Assembly: GCA_021372515.1 (NCBI GenBank)
Contig: JAJFUG010000015.1
Coordinates: 1 to 34,999 of the forward strand
Direction: 5' to 3'
Source: a bacterium
GTDB taxonomy: Bacteria; Gemmatimonadota; Glassbacteria; GWA2-58-10
Length of the DNA: 34,999 nucleotides
The notes beneath the pieces were generated by a model that ran no database searches, was not told where the DNA came from, and worked only from the letters and a program-made list of their open reading frames with translations. Both the position numbers and the translations under genes were made by a program. Positions 1 to 7,629 of the stretch are shown here, piece by piece (the stretch's first letter is position 1; each line of letters begins with the position of its first letter).

Positions 1-189
1 CTGGCCCCAGAAATAGCCCATCCGCGTGCAGATACGCCGAGCGTGCTCCTGGCCCACCATGTTCACCAGGTCGCGCCGGAACTGGCCCATGGCGAACAGG
101 TCGTGGATCACCACCCGCCGGCCCAGCAGTGAGACCAGGCCACGCGAGAAACGGAAAAGATTCTGCAGGTCCAGGTCCTCGGCTTTCAT
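1..189 (-). CDS. XylR_N-domain sigma-54-type regulator, N-terminal fragment (cut by window edge)
   Basis: Only the first 63 codons are in the window; the gene runs off the left edge. The product begins MKAEDLDLQNLFRFSRG and contains GRRVVIHDLFAMGQFRRDL followed by ARRICTRMGYFWGQ. The latter matches the start of the XylR_N (activator of aromatic catabolism) sensor domain, whose hallmark is an LTRMGYxxG-like segment. Proteins with this start usually continue with a V4R domain, a sigma-54 AAA+ ATPase and a Fis-type HTH, and they act as ligand-responsive activators; that part cannot be seen here. The start at 189 is preferred over an in-frame ATG at 210 because a GGAGG lies about seven bases before it. 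A strong leftward sigma-70-type promoter (237-265) precedes the gene. The family is fairly sure; the ligand is unknown. Confidence 0.75.
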   Translation of the reverse strand, partial: MKAEDLDLQNLFRFSRGLVSLLGRRVVIHDLFAMGQFRRDLVNMVGQEHARRICTRMGYFWGQ

Positions 190-217
190 CTTTGCTGCCT
201 CCGCCGGCATATTAATT

Positions 218-234
218 TGATAGACAAACTATCA
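218..234. promoter_or_regulatory. Operator-like palindrome TGATAG-N5-CTATCA at the regulator promoter
   Basis: A perfect 6-base inverted repeat, TGATAGacaaaCTATCA, begins three bases downstream of the -10 element of the leftward promoter at 237-265. It therefore covers the expected transcription start of the XylR_N regulator gene. A third copy of the half-site (ACTATCA, 265-271) touches the -35 element. The geometry suits repression or autoregulation; the binding protein is unknown. Confidence 0.5.
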
Positions 235-236
235 TA

Positions 237-265
237 ATTATAGACCATCCTCTCCGAGATTGCAA
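237..265 (-). promoter_or_regulatory. Promoter of the XylR_N-type regulator gene
   Basis: On the minus strand TTGCAA (260-265) and a perfect TATAAT (237-242) are separated by 17 bases. The -10 lies about 48 bases before the start codon at 189. This is a near-consensus sigma-70 promoter. Confidence 0.7.
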
Positions 266-317
266 CTATCAATTCAAATTTCTTTTTGTTTATCAAAGGA
301 TTAAGGCGCGGCGGGAA

Positions 318-346
318 ATTGTGCACAATCTTTGCCTATATAAAAT
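318..346 (+). promoter_or_regulatory. Promoter with overlapping palindrome ATTGTGCACAAT
   Basis: TTGTGC (319-324), a 16-base spacer and TAAAAT (341-346) form a plausible rightward promoter about 50 bases before the small membrane-protein gene. The -35 hexamer lies wholly inside the perfect 12-base palindrome ATTGTGCACAAT (318-329), so a dimeric regulator bound there would block it. Confidence 0.45.
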
Positions 347-398
347 GGCAGAGCGAGTTCACGCTATCGGAATGATTCTGGAAAAACGGGGGGATCGT

Positions 399-581
399 AT
401 GCATCTGCCAAAAGCTCTACACGTAGAAACGTGTCTGATGTGTGCTTTCGCGATAGGCCTCAGCCTGTTCATCGGCTGGTTTATCTGGATCAGGACCGGC
501 AACGCTTTCACCGCCGGGCTGGCCGTGCTGATGATCCTGATCTTCTGCACCATCGCGCCGACAGTCAAGCGTATCCCCTGA
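399..581 (+). CDS. Small two-helix membrane protein (60 aa), function unknown
   Basis: The product starts MHLPKALHVETCLMCAF and consists almost entirely of two hydrophobic segments, at about residues 12-29 and 36-52, joined by a short WIRTGNAF turn. It ends with a basic tail, VKRIP. The start at 399 is chosen because a purine-rich GGGGGGA lies a few bases upstream and a promoter is found at 319-346. The reading frame is open upstream to 321, but that start would lie inside the promoter. The gene is divergent from the XylR_N-type regulator, so it may be one of its targets, but no sigma-54 -24/-12 promoter was recognised. No family was recognised. It could be a spurious ORF, although the hydrophobic pattern and upstream signals argue for a real gene. 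Confidence 0.5.
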   Translation: MHLPKALHVETCLMCAFAIGLSLFIGWFIWIRTGNAFTAGLAVLMILIFCTIAPTVKRIP

Positions 582-760
582 GCCGGGAAACGGCCCCAGG
601 CCAGTATCCCGCCGCTCGCTCCCCGCTATGCGCTCTTCCCTGCGAGTTATCTTAAGCACTTTCCTGATTAAGACACTTCGAAATTAATAAAGTATTTTAA
701 GGCTTGATCCGCCTTTGCATTATCGGGAAGCCGCTGTCAATTCATCCCGGTCATGGGAAA

Positions 761-792
761 TAAAAAGCCGCGGTGAGTTAACCCCGCGGCTT
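761..792 (-). terminator. Rho-independent terminator of the sulfatase gene
   Basis: A perfect 9-base stem, AAGCCGCGG (765-773) with CCGCGGCTT (784-792), is followed on the minus strand by TTTTTA. It lies about 28 bases after the sulfatase stop codon. The stretch 582-760 shows no convincing gene. Confidence 0.9.
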
Positions 793-819
793 CAAACGTC
801 CTTTGCGCCAAAAATTCAT

Positions 820-2268
820 TCAGGGGAGCCGTCCCGGCTCGCGCAGCCCCGCTCCGGCCCGTCCGGTGAGCTTGTCCCCCAGGTCGCGGCGGGCGGCCTC
901 GGCCAGGGCCTCCAGGCGCTTGACCTCCTCCGGGTGTTCCGCTGCCACGTCTTTGGTCTCGCCCACATCGCTCTCCAGGTCGAACAGGGACATCTGGATA
1001 TGGTCCTGGTCGTAGGGCACGGGCAGGCCGCCCTTGCCGCCCGGACGGCCGTGCAGGGTGCGGTAGTCATGCGGCACGTGCAATTTCCACTTGCCGCTGC
1101 GCACGCCGTGCAACTCGCCCATCCAGTAGCAGTAGTAGGCCCCGGTCGGGCTGAGCGCCCCGGGGCGGCCCTCGATCAGCGGCAGGATGTCGTGCCCATC
1201 GATGGGCAGCCTGGGCAGCGCCGCACCGGCCAGTCCGGCCAGGGTGGGCAGAATGTCCATCGTGGTGGCCAGTTCGCCGCAGACCCCGCCCGACGGGATA
1301 TGCCCCGGCCAGCGCATCACGCACGGCTCGCGCATGCCACCCTCGAACAGGGTTCCCTTGCCCTCGCGCAGCGGCCCGGCCGAACCTGCATGCTCGCCGT
1401 AGCTCAGCCAGGGGCCGTTGTCCGAGGTGAAAATCACTAATGTGTTATCATCCAGGCCGTTTCGCCGCAGCGCCTCCAGCACCTCGCCCACCGACCAGTC
1501 GATCTCCTCGATCACGTCCCCGAACAGCCCGCGCGCCGTGGCCCCGGCGAACTTGTCGGAGACATACAGCGGCACATGGGGCATGTTGTGCGCCAGGTAC
1601 AGGAAAAAGGGCCGCTCGCGGTTGCGCTCGATAAAGCTGACCGCGTGCTGGGTGTACCAGGTGGTCAGGTTGCGCTGGTCCGGGTTGTACTCGATCACTT
1701 TCTCGTTCTCGTACAGCGGCAGGGGCGGATAGTCCGCGCCGTTGGTCGGGTGCTGGGGCCACATGTCGTTGGAATAGGGCAGCCCGAACCACTCATCGAA
1801 GCCGTGGCGGGTGGGAAGGAACTGCGGCGAGTCGCCCAGGTGCCACTTGCCGTAGATAGCGGTGGCGTAGCCCGCGCCCCCCAGCAGCGAGGCGATCGTG
1901 GCCTCGCTGTCGCTGATCCCGATCCTGGAGGCCGGTCCCAGCGCGCCCAGGATACCCACCCGCTCCGGGTAGCAGCCGGTGAGCAGCGCGGCCCGCGAGG
2001 CCGAGCAGACCGCGGTGGCGGCGTGGAAATCGGTGAACCGCACACCCTGGGCCGCCATGCGGTCGATATTCGGAGTCTTGTAGCCCTGTGCTCCGAAACA
2101 GCCGATATCGCCGTAGCCCAGGTCGTCGCAGAACACGATCACGAAATTGGGACGGCTAGCAGCGGCGGACCCGGCCTGGCCGCACAGACGCCAGGGGCAG
2201 GCCGCACCCAGCAAAGCCGCCGCGGTGGCGCTGCGAAGAAAATCTCGACGGCTGACAGATTCGGGCAT
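820..2268 (-). CDS. Tat-exported type I sulfatase (arylsulfatase family)
   Basis: This 482-residue protein belongs to the formylglycine-dependent sulfatase family, which hydrolyses sulfate esters, often on sugars. It begins with a twin-arginine signal ([18 protein letters not shown], residues 6-23), so it should be exported folded. The metal-binding pair is D48-D49 ([12 protein letters not shown]). The maturation motif is C88-S-A-S-R92 ([11 protein letters not shown]), in which Cys88 would become formylglycine. A KWHLGD segment and a TSDNGPW segment supply the usual further active-site Lys/His and Asp/Asn residues. The length is normal for the family. The gene has its own promoter (2316-2343) and terminator (761-792). 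It lies just downstream of, and in the same direction as, a GH36-type alpha-galactosidase, which suggests a sulfated galactan or glycan substrate. The substrate itself cannot be read from the sequence. Confidence 0.93.
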   Translation of the reverse strand: MPESVSRRDFLRSATAAALLGAACPWRLCGQAGSAAASRPNFVIVFCDDLGYGDIGCFGAQGYKTPNIDRMAAQGVRFTDFHAATAVCSASRAALLTGCYPERVGILGALGPASRIGISDSEATIASLLGGAGYATAIYGKWHLGDSPQFLPTRHGFDEWFGLPYSNDMWPQHPTNGADYPPLPLYENEKVIEYNPDQRNLTTWYTQHAVSFIERNRERPFFLYLAHNMPHVPLYVSDKFAGATARGLFGDVIEEIDWSVGEVLEALRRNGLDDNTLVIFTSDNGPWLSYGEHAGSAGPLREGKGTLFEGGMREPCVMRWPGHIPSGGVCGELATTMDILPTLAGLAGAALPRLPIDGHDILPLIEGRPGALSPTGAYYCYWMGELHGVRSGKWKLHVPHDYRTLHGRPGGKGGLPVPYDQDHIQMSLFDLESDVGETKDVAAEHPEEVKRLEALAEAARRDLGDKLTGRAGAGLREPGRLP

Positions 2269-2315
2269 GGCGAACCTCGCGCGCGTTTGGGGGTGAAAGT
2301 GAACCGTACATTCGC

Positions 2316-2343
2316 ATTATAGGAACAAATTCGTCAGAGACAA
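2316..2343 (-). promoter_or_regulatory. Promoter of the sulfatase gene
   Basis: On the minus strand TTGTCT (2338-2343), a 16-base spacer and a perfect TATAAT (2316-2321) lie about 50 bases before the sulfatase start. No terminator is seen between this site and the alpha-galactosidase stop, so readthrough from the upstream gene is also possible. Confidence 0.65.
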
Positions 2344-2394
2344 CCTTTTTCTGCGGCACGGACAGGATTCACCCGGCCACGGCGGCAAGACTCC

Positions 2395-4527
2395 CTACTG
2401 CACCCGCTGTATCTCGAACAGCACCGCCCCATAGGTGTCGGGCAGGCTCACCCGAAAACCCTTCGCCGCCAGATCGGCCCCGCTCATGCGTGTCAGTTCC
2501 TCGCCCGCGGGCCCCCGGCGGACCGAGTAGGTCGCCGCCGGGTCCAGGCCGCTCACCCCTACCATGCGCTCGCTGTCGAGGCCGGCCTGACGGAACACGC
2601 CCACTATCCCACCGGCGCGGGTGTCGGTGTTGATCCTCTGCCAGCCGTCCCACTGCCCCTCGGCCGGCTCGCCGAACCCGGGCAGGTCGCTACGGTAGAG
2701 GGTGTAGTTATACTTGTCCTGCATGGCCTGCAGCCAGTCGGCCCAGGCCTTGAGGCGCGCGCGCGACTCGGGCGGCACTTTGCGCGGGTCGCCCAGCATG
2801 ATCGGCAGCGTTCCGGCCAGGGAGAGCAGGTTTAGCTCGCGCTCGGGGTCATCCAGGGTGAGGTTGCCCACCACCAGGGCCGTGGCCGGCATGGACGGAG
2901 TGCGCCACCAGGCAAGGTTGCGCACCCTCAGGCTGCCCAGGGGCGATTTTTCATACACGTTGATGAGCCAGTCTCCCTCGGCGTGACGGACCAGGGCGTA
3001 GTCAACCTGCTGAAGCGGGCCCCAGGTCTCGAAAGTGCAGTCGATGAACAGGTCCGGCGCGGCCGCGTGAAGCTCATCGAAAAGCTGCATGCACCGCCTG
3101 TAGGCCACGAGGAACGACTCCTCCCGCCCATCGTGGAACGGGTGGTCCGTGGCATAGCAGCCGGTGCGGGTCTTGTCGTAGACATAGGCGCTGCGGGTGA
3201 GTGAAAGGTCGAGTTTCACATAGCCCAGGCCGTGATCGCGCACCAGGCCCAGGATAACATCACGGATATGCCCGTACCAATCGGTGCCCAGGCAGGCGGT
3301 GGCAGTGTTCGGGTCCGAGGAATGGATGTTGGCGACCCGTCCCGCCTTGTCGCGGCAGAACCATTCCGGGTGCGCGGCGTAGACCTTGCTCTTGGTCTCG
3401 GCCTCGGTCAGGCTGATCCAGAGGCCGGGTTTCATCCCCAGGCTGCGGATATGGTCGAACACTGGCTTGAGGCCGTGGGGGAATTTCTGGTAATCGATCT
3501 CCCAGTCGCCCTTGTTGGCCTGCCAGCCGTCGTCTATCACGAATTCCTGCGCCCCGCAGGCCGCGGCGGCCTCGGCCAGTTCGTTCACCAGGGCCTCGTT
3601 CACCTGCGTGCGGAACGGGTTCCAGGTGTTGTAGACAAACATCGGCTTGCGGTCGAGCTGGGCCAGGCGGATCCCCATGTGGCGGCGGACAAAATCGGCC
3701 ACCGGGCCGTTGACCACTGCCGCGGGGTCGCTCTGTCCGGCATAGGGCAGGCTGAACACCCAGGGACTCTCCCATTTCTCCCCCGGCTTGAGCCAGGCCA
3801 GGAACGGGTAATCCTGGTCCGGCCGGGTCAGGCCCACACTAAAGGTGGAACCGTCCTCGAACGCCCCGGTGCGCTTGGTGACCGAGGGCGCCTCGTTGCC
3901 CAGAGCCAGGCCCTGGCGGCGGCCGATCATGTGCACCACGGCCAGCGGGTCGTTCCAGTTGCCCACGAACGGGCCAAGCCATTTGTGGCGGGCGAAATCG
4001 GACATGATCCAGCAGTCGGTGTCCTCCCAGGCCGAGCGCAGCACCTCCACGTCCACTGCCTCCAGCCGCACTTTCTCCTGCCCGAGGTTGACCAGTGAAA
4101 GATGCTTGCGCACCACCGGCAGCTCGGGATACAGCAGGTAGGTCACCTCGAGATGAAGGCGGGCCTTGGCCGTGGAGGCGGATTTGTAGGTCAGACGGAC
4201 ACCATCGCCGCCCAGGGAATCGGCGGCCCGGTCCACGGAGGTGATCTTCCAGCCCCCCAAACCGTTCATAGCATGGCCATCGGCCAGGAACCCGAATTCC
4301 TGCCCGCCCGGGCGCACGAACTCGTCCTCCAGCCCTTTCAGGCCGTAGGAGAGCGTGGTCAGACGGTCGCCGTTCTCGCCCAGGTCGAGGCTGCGGTGGA
4401 CCACCCCGTTGTCCAGGGTTATCCGGCCCGGCCCCTGGCTGTAGTACTGGGCGGCCAGAGGGCGGAACGGGACGAGCGATAACCAGAGAAGAACCGGAAC
4501 AAGTCGGAACACGGATTGGAGTTTCAT
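2395..4527 (-). CDS. Secreted GH36-type alpha-galactosidase (clan GH-D)
   Basis: The 710-residue protein begins MKLQSVFRLVPVLLWL and has a Sec signal peptide ending near LAAQ (about residue 26). An N-terminal beta-sandwich region is followed by the GH-D (beta/alpha)8 barrel. FVIDDGWQANKGDW (Asp pair near residues 332-333) and GYVKLDLSL match the family. D440 in VKLDL fits the catalytic nucleophile. D509 in LQQVDYALVRH is the likely acid/base, because the roughly 70-residue spacing equals that of characterised GH36 enzymes. The usual CSGGGGR segment before the acid/base is replaced by FIDCTFETWG, so this is a divergent subgroup. The reading frame is open back to 4854, but the start at 4527 has a good AGGAG site and begins the signal peptide. 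It releases terminal alpha-galactose; exact specificity is unknown. Confidence 0.85.
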   Translation of the reverse strand: MKLQSVFRLVPVLLWLSLVPFRPLAAQYYSQGPGRITLDNGVVHRSLDLGENGDRLTTLSYGLKGLEDEFVRPGGQEFGFLADGHAMNGLGGWKITSVDRAADSLGGDGVRLTYKSASTAKARLHLEVTYLLYPELPVVRKHLSLVNLGQEKVRLEAVDVEVLRSAWEDTDCWIMSDFARHKWLGPFVGNWNDPLAVVHMIGRRQGLALGNEAPSVTKRTGAFEDGSTFSVGLTRPDQDYPFLAWLKPGEKWESPWVFSLPYAGQSDPAAVVNGPVADFVRRHMGIRLAQLDRKPMFVYNTWNPFRTQVNEALVNELAEAAAACGAQEFVIDDGWQANKGDWEIDYQKFPHGLKPVFDHIRSLGMKPGLWISLTEAETKSKVYAAHPEWFCRDKAGRVANIHSSDPNTATACLGTDWYGHIRDVILGLVRDHGLGYVKLDLSLTRSAYVYDKTRTGCYATDHPFHDGREESFLVAYRRCMQLFDELHAAAPDLFIDCTFETWGPLQQVDYALVRHAEGDWLINVYEKSPLGSLRVRNLAWWRTPSMPATALVVGNLTLDDPERELNLLSLAGTLPIMLGDPRKVPPESRARLKAWADWLQAMQDKYNYTLYRSDLPGFGEPAEGQWDGWQRINTDTRAGGIVGVFRQAGLDSERMVGVSGLDPAATYSVRRGPAGEELTRMSGADLAAKGFRVSLPDTYGAVLFEIQRVQ

Positions 4528-4784
4528 TGTCCTGATCTCCTGTGGTTGCAGGCTGCAGGGAAAAACTGCGCGGTTTCTGGCATTGATTGGAGGGATAACG
4601 CCGTTCACGCGCCGGGAGAGTCCGACACGGCCCGAGCCGGGGCCAGTGAGGAGGCGCCCGCCGCGTTCAACTAATTTCGCAGCGCCGCAGCCACTGCGCA
4701 AGCTAAAAACCTGATCGCGGGATATCCGTTCCGGTTTTTCCGTTGAACATGCGCCGATCCTATGCCGTTCTTTGGACTTAGCTC

Positions 4785-4813
4785 TTGTCTGGTGCGGCCT
4801 GTATACGTATAAT
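4785..4813 (+). promoter_or_regulatory. Rightward promoter of the lipoprotein gene
   Basis: TTGTCT (4785-4790), a 17-base spacer and a perfect TATAAT (4808-4813) form a near-consensus promoter. It implies a leader of about 185 bases before the lipoprotein start at 5004. Confidence 0.6.
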
Positions 4814-4828
4814 GAATCAAATGCACAA
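4800..4828 (-). promoter_or_regulatory. Possible leftward promoter of the alpha-galactosidase gene
   Basis: On the minus strand TTGTGC (4823-4828), 17 bases and TATACA (4800-4805) form a weaker promoter. It overlaps the rightward one at 4785-4813, so polymerase could occupy only one of them at a time. The implied leader is about 270 bases. Confidence 0.35.
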
Positions 4829-5003
4829 CAACTTTTGCTTTTATCTGCCGACACTCGGGTAAGTTCACCTCTTTACCCGGAGGCGCATCAAGGAACAATC
4901 TCCCCCAACCGACAGAAAAGTACGGAAACCATTGCGCCGAAGCATCGAGGCGCATGTTCAGAGTAACCCTCCCAGTACGCCTGACCCGCTCCAGGAGGCT
5001 GTC

Positions 5004-5462
5004 ATGAGAAGGGCGTGGATATTAGCCGCTTTGCTTTTGTCAGCAATTGTAGCCCTTACGGCTTGCCAGAAACACAAGCCCATTGAGGGGGTCTGGGAAT
5101 TTGTCAGCTCCACCTACACCACCCCCGACACCACGATCAACCGCGACCAGGACAACTGGAAAGCGATCAAGATCATCACACCCACCTTTTTCTCCACCGT
5201 GGGGCACGACCCCAACCGTCCGCTTTTCGGCCCGGTGGTTACCGACTCCGACATCGTGACCGCCTACAACACGTTCTCGGGCAACGGCGGCCGCTACAAG
5301 ATCAACGGCGACATCTACACCGAGTACCTGGCCCATTTCAACAACCCCAACCGGGTCAACACCTCGGCCGACCTGAAATTCAGCATCGTGGGCGACACGC
5401 TGTTCCTTTCAAACGTGACCGGGGATGTGACCTGGAAGGAAATCTGGCGCAGGCTGGAATGA
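5004..5462 (+). CDS. Small secreted lipoprotein, lipocalin/DUF4488-like
   Basis: The 152-residue product has a lipoprotein signal, MRRAWILAALLLSAIVALTAC, with the lipidated cysteine at position 21. The mature part opens with IEGVWEFVSS, continues through KIITPTFFSTVGHD and GGRYKINGDIYTEYL, and ends GDVTWKEIWRRLE. This order (GxWE start, a phrase about an ITPTFF strand, a GxYxxxGDxYTE strand) resembles small lipocalin-like beta-barrel domains such as DUF4488. The role is unknown; related domains often sit near sugar-use genes, as here. The start is fixed by an excellent CAGGAGG six bases upstream of 5004, although the frame is open to 4932. The gene has a promoter at 4785-4813 and a strong terminator at 5533-5560, so it is probably a single-gene transcript. 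Confidence 0.85.
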   Translation: MRRAWILAALLLSAIVALTACQKHKPIEGVWEFVSSTYTTPDTTINRDQDNWKAIKIITPTFFSTVGHDPNRPLFGPVVTDSDIVTAYNTFSGNGGRYKINGDIYTEYLAHFNNPNRVNTSADLKFSIVGDTLFLSNVTGDVTWKEIWRRLE

Positions 5463-5532
5463 GACAGGAACGTAGAATTGCTTAATGTGTAACTTTAATC
5501 CAGCGCGCATTAAATATTCTATATAAACAATT

Positions 5533-5560
5533 AAGGGGCGCAATACATTGCGCCCCTTTT
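5533..5560. terminator. Bidirectional terminator between lipoprotein and sugar transporter genes
   Basis: A perfect 11-base stem (AAGGGGCGCAA, 5533-5543, with its complement 5548-5558) closes a TACA loop and is followed by TTTT on the plus strand. The A/T-rich flanks would let it serve both converging genes, the lipoprotein and the leftward transporter ending at 5607. Confidence 0.88.
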
Positions 5561-5606
5561 GGTTTTCCACGCACTTGACTTTAAGCCGAAACTCTCGCCG
5601 CGAAGT

Positions 5607-6977
5607 TCAGCTCTTGCGCTTCTCGAAAATCGACTCCACCTCTTCGAGCTGCAGCCCCTTGGTCTCGCGCATCATGACCAGAGTGAACAGGAACGCGATG
5701 AAAGAGGCGGCCATGAACAGGTAAAACACGCTCCCCCCCATCGCCTCACTCAGCACCGGGAAAAACTGGGTCACCGCGAAATTGGCGCACCAGACCAGCA
5801 TTGTCGCCGCGCCCATCGCCGCGCCACGTATCTTGTTCGGGAACATCTCGGACAGATAGACCCAGATCACCACTCCCACGCCGGTGGAAAACGAGGCGAC
5901 ATAGGTCATCACTGGGATCACCATGTACAGCGGGTTGACATCTTTCATGTTGAACATCAGCCCCAGGGCGAGCATGGAGGCTGTCATCAGGAAATAGGCG
6001 ATCACGTGCAGTATCTTGCGGCCCGCCCGGTCGATCAGGGCCATGCCGACAAAGGTGAAGATCAAGTTGACCAGCCCGATGATCACCTGGGCCTTGAACG
6101 AGGAGGCGGTATCGACGAACCCGGCCATCCGGAAAATCTCGGTGCCGTAGTAGATGATGACGTTGATGCCGGTGAAATTCGAGAAAATGGCGATCAGGAA
6201 CCCGGTGAACAGAAGGCGGCGCAGCTTGGGATTGAGCAGTTCCTGCATGCCGCCGGCCTCCTTGTGGAGCATGCCGGTGACATAGGCCATTTCGCTGGTG
6301 GCGTACCTGGCGCCGCCGATCTTGTTGAACACCTCGCGCGCCTTGTCCTCCTGACCGTTCTTGGCCAGCCAGCGCGGGCTCTCAGGAATCTTGAACAGGG
6401 CGATGGTGAACAGGAACGCCGGCACGGCCTCCACCTCGAACATCCAGCGCCAGGGGTGCTCCCCCACTCCGACCAGCAGCCAGTTGCTGAAATAGGAGAA
6501 CAGGATGCCCACCACGATGGCGAGCTGGTTCACGGCCACGAGCCTGCCGCGAACGTGGGCCGGGCTCAGCTCGGCGATGTACACCGGCGAGAGCACCGAG
6601 GCGATCCCCACTCCGAACCCGCCGATGGCCCTGGCTACGATCAGCTCCCAGTAGTTGCGCGGCACCCCGGACAGCACGGCCGAGAGGGTGAACAGAAAAC
6701 CAGCCAGGATCAGCAGCTTTTTGCGGCCGTAGCGGTCGGCCAGGGGGCCGGTGATGATCGAGCCCAGGATACAGGCCACGATCAGGTTGCTCACCGCGAA
6801 CCCCTCCTGCCAGGCGTTGAGCTGAAAGTCCTGCACCACCCCGCCGATCGTGCCCGAAATGACCCCGGTGTCGAAACCGAACAGCAGCCCGCCTATCGCC
6901 GCCACGAAAGATACTATCCCGACATACCGCCAGTTGATTTGGCTCTCGTCGATTTTCACTTTCCCCTCAGTCGCCAT
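5607..6977 (-). CDS. Sugar porter family MFS transporter (XylE/GLUT type)
   Basis: The 456-residue inner-membrane protein has the twelve-helix pattern and signatures of the sugar porter family. GGLLFGFDTGVISGT lies in helix 1, DRYGRKK follows helix 2, AELSPAHVRGRLVAVNQL lies in helix 4-5, PESPRWLAKNG is before the central loop, GINVIIYYG is in helix 7, and DRAGRK, SEMFPNKIRG and ETKGLQLEEVE come in the C-half. These proteins usually take up hexoses or pentoses by proton symport. The start at 6977 has AGGG six bases upstream and gives a typical cytoplasmic N-terminus (MATEGKVKID). An open frame to 7136 is not protein-like. Its neighbours include a secreted alpha-galactosidase and a sulfatase, so a released monosaccharide is a reasonable but unproven substrate. 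Confidence 0.93.
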   Translation of the reverse strand: MATEGKVKIDESQINWRYVGIVSFVAAIGGLLFGFDTGVISGTIGGVVQDFQLNAWQEGFAVSNLIVACILGSIITGPLADRYGRKKLLILAGFLFTLSAVLSGVPRNYWELIVARAIGGFGVGIASVLSPVYIAELSPAHVRGRLVAVNQLAIVVGILFSYFSNWLLVGVGEHPWRWMFEVEAVPAFLFTIALFKIPESPRWLAKNGQEDKAREVFNKIGGARYATSEMAYVTGMLHKEAGGMQELLNPKLRRLLFTGFLIAIFSNFTGINVIIYYGTEIFRMAGFVDTASSFKAQVIIGLVNLIFTFVGMALIDRAGRKILHVIAYFLMTASMLALGLMFNMKDVNPLYMVIPVMTYVASFSTGVGVVIWVYLSEMFPNKIRGAAMGAATMLVWCANFAVTQFFPVLSEAMGGSVFYLFMAASFIAFLFTLVMMRETKGLQLEEVESIFEKRKS

Positions 6978-7247
6978 CTCTGACCCTTTTCGGTTGGACG
7001 TTGTAATTGCGGACCGGGCCCTTGGCTGCACCCGATTCAGGCAGGCTGTATTTATCAATGAAATTGTCTTCCGGTCTGACCAAATCGCGCGCACGCTGTC
7101 AGGCTGGGCCGGCGGCAGTCCGGCCGGGCGGGACACGGGGGAGCGGACGGACAGGGGATGGCGCTTCAGTCCGCCCGGCTTTCAGAGCACGCCGGGGAAG
7201 GGAAAAGCCGCACAATCATTTTGATATGGCGCTTTCCGCTCCGCAAG
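6978..7247. other. Intergenic region upstream of the sugar transporter
   Basis: This stretch is GC-rich with several short inverted GGCCGG/CCGGCC runs near 7105-7130. I see no gene and no promoter good enough to name; it must contain the start signals of the leftward transporter. Confidence 0.4.
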
Positions 7248-7277
7248 AAAAAACCCCGACAGATCACTCTGCCGGGG
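7248..7277 (-). terminator. Terminator of the tRNA-Ala transcript
   Basis: Arms 7254-7263 (CCCCGACAGA) and 7268-7277 pair over ten positions with one mismatch around a TCAC loop. On the minus strand they are followed by six T. It lies 91 bases beyond the tRNA 3' end, with no other gene in between. Confidence 0.85.
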
Positions 7278-7368
7278 CTGTATCGATCAGGAACCGACGA
7301 AACCGGCATCTTCAACGCCTGCGGTCGTCACCGACCTGCCGCCGTCCGGCCCGATTCCCTTGTATTCA

Positions 7369-7444
<76 letters not shown>

Positions 7445-7458
7445 CTTGTATTTGCGCA

Positions 7459-7487
7459 AAAATAGCGTCACCCTCACGGTTTGTCAA
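7459..7487 (-). promoter_or_regulatory. Promoter of tRNA-Ala
   Basis: On the minus strand a perfect TTGACA (7482-7487), a 17-base spacer and TATTTT (7459-7464) place transcription start about seven bases before the mature tRNA end at 7444. Confidence 0.85.
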
Positions 7488-7547
7488 CCAAAAACCTTCC
7501 TTCGCCCCGGACGCTTATCCGCTGCCGCCCGCCGGCCCCGAACTGAC

Positions 7548-7589
7548 AAAAAAAGCGCCCCCGGGAGCCGGTCTCGCTCCCGGGGGCGC
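7548..7589 (-). terminator. Terminator of the GWxTD protein gene
   Basis: A perfect 14-base GC-rich stem (7555-7568 with 7576-7589) with a seven-base loop is followed on the minus strand by seven T. It lies about 40 bases after the stop codon of the GWxTD gene. Confidence 0.95.
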
Positions 7590-7629
7590 GTCGATTCAAG
7601 TTACGGGACACATGACTGCGGTGGATCGA

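Larger units (their letters stand above)
4528..5003. other. Intergenic region between alpha-galactosidase and lipoprotein genes
   Basis: This 476-base divergent intergenic stretch holds two overlapping opposed promoters (4785-4828), which leave long leaders on both sides. The frame of the alpha-galactosidase is open through most of it, but that stretch lacks a ribosome site and protein-like composition. I see no gene here. Confidence 0.5.

Noticed and set aside
699-715. Five-pair stem AAGGC/GCCTT after the small membrane-protein gene
   Set aside because: It is too short and lacks a T-tract, so it is not called a terminator.
4528-4854. N-terminal extension of the alpha-galactosidase (109 extra residues)
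   Set aside because: The signal peptide and ribosome site begin at 4527, and the extension is not protein-like and overlaps the promoter region.
5559-6983. 474-codon frame antisense to the sugar porter
   Set aside because: It is composed of His, Gln, Glu and Asp runs, as expected opposite a membrane protein, while the sense strand carries all sugar-porter motifs.
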